Positions 56,985 to 64,000 of a stretch of 64,000 nt of DNA are shown here, one piece after another. The notes beneath the pieces are model-generated. The model was not told the DNA's origin. It ran no database searches and saw only the letters and a list, made by a program, of their open reading frames with translations. Position 1 is the stretch's first letter. The number at the start of each line of letters is the position of its first letter. The position numbers and the translations under genes are program-made. The stretch is from Podocnemis expansa (lineage: Eukaryota > Chordata > Testudines > Podocnemididae). The DNA lies in contig ML682024.1 of NCBI GenBank assembly GCA_007922195.1, positions 7,117,594-7,181,593 of the forward strand. Direction: 5' to 3'.

Positions 56985-57150
56985 AGAACTAATAAACCTC
57001 ATAAATAACATACAGCGCCTGGCACAATGGTGGGCTGGCCTCAGAATTACCCCAATATACCTAATAAATAACATGCAGCACCTGGTGCAATGGGAGGGCT
57101 GGTCCTGGATGGTACACCTAATAAATAACATACAGAGCATGGCACAATAG
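56985..57150. repeat. About 60 bp tandem repeat rich in AATAAA
   Basis: Three units of cctaataaataacatacag, cgcctggcacaatgg, ggctgg. Each contains a poly(A)-signal hexamer on the plus strand, within the presumed MBOAT7 5' intron. Confidence 0.85.
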
Positions 57151-57575
57151 GTAGGTTTATGATGGGTGGGCTGAGGGGAAGCTGAGGAAGAGTGAATGCG
57201 ACTGCACCCTGACAGGGTGTGTCTGAGGTTGGGGGACCGAGCAGTAGCCATTGCTGGGGAACGGGACAGCTTGATGTTCCCTAAATAATTCCTGGTGGAT
57301 GAACTGGGGCTTGAGGGAGGCTCTTCACCCCCAGAGCGAAGGATGCCCCATGACTTCTCCCCCAACCCCCTTTTATAGCCCACATACCTACTGAGCTTTC
57401 TACACCCCCTTGGGCTGGTGTCTGTGTCTTATCCAGCCCCTGACTAACAGGTGCAGGAGGGCCCAAGGGACACCTGGGGAGATTTGGCAATGAGGATGTC
57501 TGCAAACAGGGCTGAGACCTGGCAAACTTGATACAACCCTGGACCACAGAATGAGAGCAACAAACAGCCTCTGCT

Positions 57576-57886
57576 TAGGGTTACCAGATGTCAGGCAAAA
57601 GGAGGACGTGTCTGCCTTTTTACCTTTGTGTCCTCCTTTTACCTTCATGTCCTCCACCTGGCAGGCATTTTAAAACACATAATTTTGTCTGGCTTTTTAC
57701 TTTTGTCTGGGGTTCAAGTATGCTGGAATGCCACCAAATACCTTATTTTTAGGGGAAAGTGTTCCAGAGCCCCCTAAAAACAGAAGAATGTTACCTTAAT
57801 ACTACATTTTCTCCATGTGTCCTCCAGTGTCCTCCTTTTTGCACTTCCCTGACCTCCTTTCCAGGCTTTGGTATCTGGTAGCCCTA
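57576..57886. mobile_element. hAT-like MITE, TAGGGTTACCAG family, copy 2
   Basis: 311 bp with inverted ends TAGGGTTACCAGATG and TATCTGGTAGCCCTA. Same internal words as copies 1 and 3 (ggcattttaaaa, ttttgtctggctttttac, cccctaaaaacagaagaat). Flanking duplication not clear. Confidence 0.85.
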
Positions 57887-58213
57887 CGATCTGCTGCCTG
57901 CGCACAGACCTGGCAACCATTAGAGAAGAAAGGCTCTTTGCCCCATTCCCTGCCCCTGATCCCACCAGTTCCCACCCCAGGGCCTGGGGGGTGCTAGTGC
58001 CCCCTAGAAGAGAAAGATCTCCAGGCCCCATTCCCCGCCCCCTTGAGCCCGCCAGTCCCTGCCCTGGGGCCGGATATTCCCTCCCTGCTCTTTCACTACA
58101 ACCTGCAGAGGAGCTGAGTCCACGGCACACCCTGCACTTGCTGTCCCGCGCTGTCTCCAAGTGGGGCCTGTGGAACTGCCTGACACTGCTTTTCCTTTTC
58201 TGGCAGAGCTGGG

Positions 58214-61200
58214 ATGACCCCAGAGGAGTGGACCTACCTGACAGTGCTGCTTTTCTCTATCCCCATTGGCTTTGTCTTCAAAAGTGGGGGTGAGTGACTC
58301 CAACTGGGGGGATCATGGGGGGCAACTCAGGCCCTTCCTCTTTGTGCCATGTGAGAGGGATCAGGGTTTGGGGCCAGAGAAAATGTCCATGAAGAGACAC
58401 TCCCTTTTCCTCCAGCAAGGGCCCTTCCCCCCCAGCTCTTCCCTCTCCCCTGTTCCTCTGGTGTGGGTTGGCCCCCCCACCCCATCTGAGGTTTCTTCAC
58501 CCCAGCTTCCTCTTGCAAGATTTTCTCTCTTGATTCTGGTTCACTTCCAGGGGTGTGTGTGTGTGTGTGTTATGTCTTGAGCTAAAATGGATGGAGATGT
58601 TTTGGGGGAGGGGCTGGCGCCTAGCGTGGGGGGACCGTGGTACTAGTCTATCCTTCCGGTCCTGGACTCCAGGGGCCCATAGGTGGGAGTTTGGGAGTGC
58701 AACATTTCCTTGGGCTGCATTCCCTGCTGACCCCCTGAGCCAGCCCACCCACCAAGCCTGATTGGAGCCAGCACCCCTGGAGGGGAAAGGCCCCAGGACT
58801 CAGCCCTGTGAGACAACTGGTCCCTGCCAAGGGTTTCCTGAGTCCTGCCAGGGGAATCTGAGTGGGAAGGGGAGCTAGGATCTGATCTGTGTCTCTTTTC
58901 TCTCCCCACCTCCCAGGATATCAAGTGAAGCAGTTTGGGGGGACGGCTGTGGGGCTTCTCCTGATCCTGGTCACCTGCAACATCCACGCCTTGCACTCCC
59001 TGGTCACCATCCTAGGCACATGGATCATCCTGCGCCTCTCCCCCAGGTTAGGAAGGATTCAGGATTCCTGGGACCTGTCCCCAGATCTGCAAGGGGAATG
59101 GGGTCTGAGTGGGTGGGGAGAATTCTGGGAGCCATGGAGAGATGAGGGGCTGGAGGTGATATGGGGGTTGACAGAAGCAGGGGATTCTAGGAACTGGGAG
59201 TGGTTATGGGGAAATTGATGGGAACAAGGAATTCTGGGGAGCGTAACCAATTAACCCATCCTGTGCCCCCAGGTCCTGTCATTACCTGACCCTTGGCTGG
59301 ACCTTCTCCTACCTGCTCTTCTTCCGGACAGTGACCGTTTTTGGGCTGCCGGCCCCAACCCCCTTCACCAATGCCGTGCAGCTGCTGTTGACCCTCAAGG
59401 TGCTGCAGTGGGGGGAGCCAATGGGAGGCACTGCACTGCAGGGAGAAGAGGGGGGTGGGCGCAGCAGGAGGTGCAGGGCTTATGGGCCCTGCCAGTGCTG
59501 GCTGCGCAGTGGCACGAGGGGAGCTGTGCTGCAGCTACGGCCCAGTAGGGGGCGCTCATTCCTGGGGGTTTCTCCCCCTGCCCTAGATGGTGAGCCTAGC
59601 CAATGAGGTGCAAGAATTCTGCCAGGCCAAGAAGCAGGATGTGACCTCCTTTGCCAAGGGCCCCACCATTGGGCTGATTCCCCACGTGCCAGGGCTGGGC
59701 CAGATCCTTTGCTACAGTTACTGCTACATTGGGCTCCTGACAGGTACATGGGATAGCCCCTGGTGGGGTGGGGAGCTGGGTGCCCAGGAACCTGGGTTTT
59801 CAGCGGGCTTTGGGAGAGACTTGGGGTCTAATGGGTGAGGGGAGCTGGAGCCAAACTCCTGTGTTCTTTCCCTGGCTTTGGGAAGGGAGTGGGGTCTAGT
59901 GGGGGGTGGGGAAGCAGGACTCCTGGGTTCTTTACCTAGCTGGGGGTGGGGGTGGGGGTGGGGGGAAGGGTGTTCAGCTGAAGGTGCCTTTTCCACTGTT
60001 AACATTTCCCTCCCTACTCCCGTTTGTTCTTTCCTCCCACCGGCCTCTTCCCTTATTTTCCCTTGGCCTATGTGCCCCCCTCTAAAACCTTTCCCCCCAT
60101 TGCCCCTGTCCACCACCCAAGGCCCCTTCTACCGCTACAGAACCTACTTGGACTGGCTGGAGCAGCCGGACTCGCAGGCCATCCCCAGCTGGCACCCCCT
60201 CCTGGCACGGGCCAAGCTGGTTCCAATCTTCGGGCTGCTCTTCTTAGGGGTGGCACAGCTCTTCCCTCTGGACTATGTGCGGACTGAGGCCTTCTCGGAC
60301 CGGATGCTGCCCTTCCGTCTCTTCTACATGGTGCCCATCTTCTTCATCTTCCGCATGCGCTTCTACGTGGCCTGGCTCTGCGCTGAGTCCACCTGCATTG
60401 CCGCTGCCTTTGGGGCCTACCCCACGGTTGCCCGTGCCCGCCCAGGGGGGGGCCCCACTGCCCACTGCCCAAGGTGCGCCTACAGCTAGGATGCCGGCTC
60501 ACGCTCTGCCCCAGGGCAGCTGACTGCCTGGCTGGCTCAGAGGGGTGGGGAATGGGGCCTTTCCCCCTACGGGGCACCAGCTGCAGAACAGCCCCACGGC
60601 AGGGGATGTGCTGGATCAGGGCGTGGGGAATGGGGCACGAGGCCCTTCTCCTCGAAGGGGTGCCAGCTCCTACTCTGGGGTGGTGTCTCGCTTTCTTTCC
60701 TGACTGATCTTCCACCCCTCCACCCCATAGTGCAGAGGAGAGGTCGCCAGGGTCAGCTCCCATCGAGTATGACTATGAAACCATCAAGAACATTGATCCA
60801 TACGGCACTGACTTCTGTGTGCGTGTGCGGGACGGCATGCGCTACTGGAACATGACTGTGCAGTGGTGGCTGGCACAGTATATCTACAAGAGTGCCCCCT
60901 TCCGGTCCTATGTCATGAGGTGATCCTGGTGGTGGGGAGTCTTACAGGGGGATGGGGCTTGGATGCTGGGGCCAAGGGGGACTCTGGGGGAGTCACAAGG
61001 GGGAGAAGTGATTAGAGATGAAATCTCTGGCGGTTTCAAATGGGGGGGGTCAGAAATGTGGGGGAGGGGATGTGGTGAGAGGCTGGGGGGGGCTTAGACC
61101 AGGAAGTGAGGGTATGAGACCAACACAGTGGGCACAATCTGGGGGGCTGGGGACTGAAGGGGGGGACTCAGCGCAAGCAGGGGCTGGCACATGGGGAGGC

Positions 61201-61618
61201 TTGGTGCTTCTCCTTCAGCTAACCCCCTTTTCCCTCCAGGAGCGCCTGGACTATGCTGATCTCGGCCTACTGGCATGGGCTGCACCCCGGCTACTACCTC
61301 AGCTTTATGACCATCCCCCTGTGCCTGGCAGCCGAGGGGGCAATGGAGGCTGGGCTGCGTGGTCGCCAAGGAGGAACAGTGCCAGAAGGGGAACAGAACC
61401 GCTCGTGGGGTGCCTGGATTCACTGGTTCCTCAAGATGCGGGCCTACGACTACATGTGCATGGGTTTTGTGCTCCTGGACCTGCGTGCTACCCTGCTCTA
61501 CTGGCATGCCATCTACTTCTGTGTCCATGTGGGTGCCCTGGCCTTCCTGCTTGTGGGCCGTGCCCTGGCTTGGCGCCACCGGGGGCGTTCTGTGGCTGTG
61601 GGATCACCGGGCCAGTGA
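58214..61618 (+). CDS. MBOAT7: Lysophosphatidylinositol acyltransferase 1 (MBOAT family)
   Basis: Seven coding exons: 58214-58289, 58917-59046, 59273-59399, 59587-59743, 60122-60473, 60731-60919, 61240-61618; all in frame, 469 codons (human 472). MBOAT7 transfers arachidonoyl chains from acyl-CoA to lysophosphatidylinositol in endomembranes, keeping PI rich in arachidonate. Starts MTPEEWTYLTVLLFSIPIGF, as in mammals. It has many hydrophobic segments, GPFYRYRTYLDWLEQP, ARARPGGGPTAHCP, and both MBOAT catalytic residues at the human positions: Asn321 (RYWNMTVQWW) and His356 (SAYWHGLHPGYY). The C-terminus differs from the mammalian lysine-rich tail and ends VGSPGQ. The acceptor at 58205-58206 lies seven bases before the ATG. 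One donor (59400, gtgctg) is weak but followed by an in-frame exon matching the family. Confidence 0.97.
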
Positions 61619-62082
61619 GAGGGTGGGGGAAGATGCTGCAGCCCCTCTCCTGCTCCACCCCCTTTGGGGGGGCAGGGAGTAGTTACAAGCTGGGGGCTGA
61701 AAACAACCCCCCCCCCATCTACTCTGTGCTGGGCAGGAGGTTGAGTGGGGAAGGGCTCGAGGCAAGTGGGGTGTCCTTCAATCTTCTCTTCAGGGGACCA
61801 ACCAGCATGGGGAGAGTGTGGGTGGGGCAGGGGTGAGGAGAATGGCCCTCCGTATTGCCCAAAAGCAGCTGGTCTGTGCCCCGGGGGGGGGGGGGGTGGG
61901 GAGGGCAACTGGGGCTCAGGGGCATTGCTGGCAAGAAACCCAACACACTCCAGGACCTGTCTTTTCCTAGGATCTTGGTGCTGGTGGGAGGAAGCAAGTG
62001 AGGGTAGGGGGCATCTTGTATTGCCCCCCCCCCCAAGGGTGTATTTCTATGCTGGGGGGGGGGTGGGGCGGCACCAGGCACA

Positions 62083-62088
62083 AATAAA
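62083..62088 (+). terminator. MBOAT7: MBOAT7 poly(A) signal
   Basis: AATAAA about 465 bases after the MBOAT7 stop; no other hexamer lies closer. Confidence 0.65.
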
Positions 62089-62154
62089 GAACCAAGAGCA
62101 ACCCCTGTGTCCATGTGTCTCTTCCCTAGGGACTCCTAGTGATTCCCCCAGGGC

Positions 62155-62429
62155 TAGGGCTACCAGATGTCAGGCAACAGGAGGACATGTCCCCCTTTTT
62201 ACCTTCAGCTCCTCCCTTGGGCAGGCATTTTAAAATACATGATTTTGTCTGGCTTTTTACTTGTGGGGTTAAAGTATGCTGAAATGCCCCCAACCACCCT
62301 CTTTTTAGGGGGAAGCATTCCAGGGCCTCCTAAAAACAGAAGAATATGACATGAATACACCATTTTCTCCATGTGTCCTCTTCGTACTTCCCTGTCCTCC
62401 TTTCCAGGTTTTGGGATCTGGTAACCCTG
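62155..62429. mobile_element. hAT-like MITE, TAGGGTTACCAG family, copy 3
   Basis: 275 bp with inverted ends TAGGGCTACCAGATG and ATCTGGTAACCCTG. Flanks CCCAGGGC (62147-62154) and CCCCGGGC (62430-62437) match at 7 of 8. Lies between MBOAT7 and TMC4, same orientation as copy 2. Confidence 0.88.
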
Positions 62430-62529
62430 CCCCGGGCTCCTATTCCTCAGCCCCCCTCTGACCCTGGCAGCCCCATTCCCGGCCCTCTGTTGACCCCTGT
62501 GCCCCAGCCGGGGGTCAGATCCAGCCCCT

Positions 62530-62628
62530 CCTCCCGCGGGGCTGTGCCAGTCGCCAGGGCACGGCGGGGCCAATGATTAACCCGGGTCGGGCCGCCGCGT
62601 TTCCTCCTTCCGGAGCGGAGCGGAGCCG
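62530..62628 (+). promoter_or_regulatory. TMC4: TMC4 promoter / 5' UTR
   Basis: Short GC-rich stretch with a CCAAT box at 62570-62574, just upstream of the TMC4 start codon. No TATA box seen. Confidence 0.45.
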
Positions 62629-63938
62629 ATGGAGCGGCGCTGGGCCGAGCCGAGCCGGGACGGGTCAGGTGGGGGCCAGCCGCGTGCCCCTCGGATAACC
62701 CGGGTCCCGCCCCGCCCCGCCAGGTGTCACCCGGACTCCTGGGTCCACACGGCAGTGGACAGACCCGCCCCGGTCACCCGGACTCCTGGGTCCCTTCCCA
62801 GTAACAAGCCCTCAGTCAAACCAAAGGAGGCTGGCGGCACTTGTAAACACTAACAAATGTATTTACTTTCCTGTTATTTTGTAAAATCGCTTTAGTTATA
62901 AACGCCACAGGCCCCCTTGTTTGTTTTGGTCAACTAGACTAAGGGCTGCCCCTCTGAAACCCCAGACGAGTTACTCGGACTCCTGGGTCCCATCTCCTGT
63001 GCCAGTGGCCCTGGCTCCTGGGGCCCTTCCCATGGCCAGGTCACGGGGGGGGGGTGGCTGAATCTCTCCCCCCAATAACCCCACTTGCTCCCTCCTCAGG
63101 TGACGATGGCCACCGGGGCCAACAGCCCCCCTCATCCCTCTTCCTCCAGTTGCCAAGCAATGAGACCCTCCGTTTCCGTGGCCCCACAGCCAAGGCCTGG
63201 GGGGCTGCTTTGGACCAGGGGAAGCCCCTAGTACTCCCCCCAGACGGGAACAGCGATGAAGCCAGGGAGCAGGAGTCGGTTCCCCTAAAACAGCTGCCCA
63301 TCTCCATGGCAGAGAAACGAAGACTCTGGTAACCACCCGCAGGACTCCTGGGTTCTCCCCCAGCTCTGGGGGACAGTGGGGTCCAGTGCTTAGTGCAAAG
63401 GATTGAGAGCCAGGGCTCCTGGGATCTCTCCCTGCTGTGGGGCGCAGTGGCTTGGGCACAGGTGCCTGAGGCCTCACCTCCTTTCATTTTCCTTGCTGGC
63501 AGGCTCCAGGAGCAGCAGGCAGCCCAGAAAGGGAGCCGCTGGGAGCGGTGGCGGGTGGAGACACGCCGCCTCCGGGCGCAGATGGGGGGCGCCTTGCTGT
63601 ATGCCCAGATGTGGAGGGATTCACTACACTGCATCGAAGGTAGGGAGATGCCCCTTCCCCAGCTTGGGTCCCCCCTCCCTGCTGAGTGACTCCCCAAGCC
63701 CTGGGCGTCACCCCCTGCAGGAGACGCTTGAGTTTTGTACCTGCTGTTGTGGTAACGCTGCCCTTTGACCTTCCAGGCCACTTTGGAACCGGGATCCAGT
63801 CATATTTCAACTTCCTGCGCTTCCTGGTGCTGCTCAACCTGGGGGGGGCCCTGCTCATGGTGGGGTTCGTGGTGGCCCCCAATGCTGCCTTCGAGGCGCT
63901 GCAGCTCAACCAGACCCAGCGGTTGGAGAGCTCCATGG
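62629..63938 (+). CDS. TMC4: Transmembrane channel-like protein 4, 5' part (continues past window)
   Basis: Four coding exons, 62629-62668, 63100-63328, 63503-63639, 63777-63938, joining in frame to 189 codons; a donor at 63939 leads out of the window. The N-terminus is hydrophilic, with LPSNETLRFRG and PLKQLPISMAEKRRL. It is followed by the conserved pre-TM1 block WRDSLHCIEGHFGTGIQSYF and TM1 (FLRFLVLLNLGGALLMVGF), which are TMC-family hallmarks. TMC proteins are ten-pass membrane proteins related to TMEM16/OSCA channels; TMC4 is an epithelial chloride-type channel implicated in salt taste in mouse. The TMC4 assignment, rather than another paralog, rests mainly on its place right after MBOAT7. 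Exon 1 ends TCA G|gtgggg, the only donor that keeps frame with exon 2. Confidence 0.88.
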
Positions 63939-64000
63939 GTATGGCCAGCCCGGATGCCTGGGTCCAGCAAAATGAGGGATAACTCCAAGAATTGTGCTCG

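Overview
The window is vertebrate nuclear DNA with intron-containing genes. It most probably comes from a non-avian sauropsid, crocodilian or turtle. The support is CR1 non-LTR retrotransposons, CR1-tailed tRNA-type SINEs, several hAT-like MITE families and old MIR-like fragments, with no Alu, B1 or L1. Coding exons are GC-rich and introns are small and full of minisatellites, as on a reptile microchromosome. The species cannot be fixed from sequence alone.

Six protein genes plus the start of a seventh were assembled exon by exon, and every junction is GT-AG and keeps frame. In order: SYNGR4 (3' part, +, 477-3672); KDELR1 (-, 6298-9834, 212 aa); GRIN2D (+, CDS 23432-34235, 1360 aa, with a probable non-coding first exon near 14100-14572); GRWD1 (+, 49477-52534, 451 aa); TSEN34 (-, 53735-55600, 284 aa); MBOAT7 (+, 58214-61618, 469 aa); TMC4 (+, 62629 onward, first 189 codons).

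SYNGR4-KDELR1-GRIN2D-GRWD1 follows human 19q13.33. TSEN34-MBOAT7-TMC4 follows human 19q13.42. In human these blocks lie megabases apart; here they join between the convergent GRWD1 and TSEN34 genes. The gene products are not a shared pathway: synaptic-vesicle-type tetraspan protein, ER retrieval receptor, NMDA receptor subunit, ribosome-biogenesis/histone-binding WD protein, tRNA-splicing endonuclease subunit, lysophosphatidylinositol acyltransferase, and a TMC channel-family protein.

The space between genes is mostly repeats. The best-supported are hAT-like elements with terminal inverted repeats and 8-bp target duplications (10524-10710, 40193-40723, 46735-47423, 50259-50439, 54923-55260, 55705-55994, 62155-62429). 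There are two CR1 copies (24508-25838 -, 47787-48701 +), many minisatellites, and four short GC-rich monomer families scattered throughout. The 36.4-49.1 kb stretch holds no recognisable gene. No wholly new gene system was found. The most notable non-coding items are an array of nine YY1/TISU-like ATGGC motifs ending on the GRWD1 start codon, a four-site ZNF143/THAP11-like cluster away from any gene start, and the two-block synteny junction.
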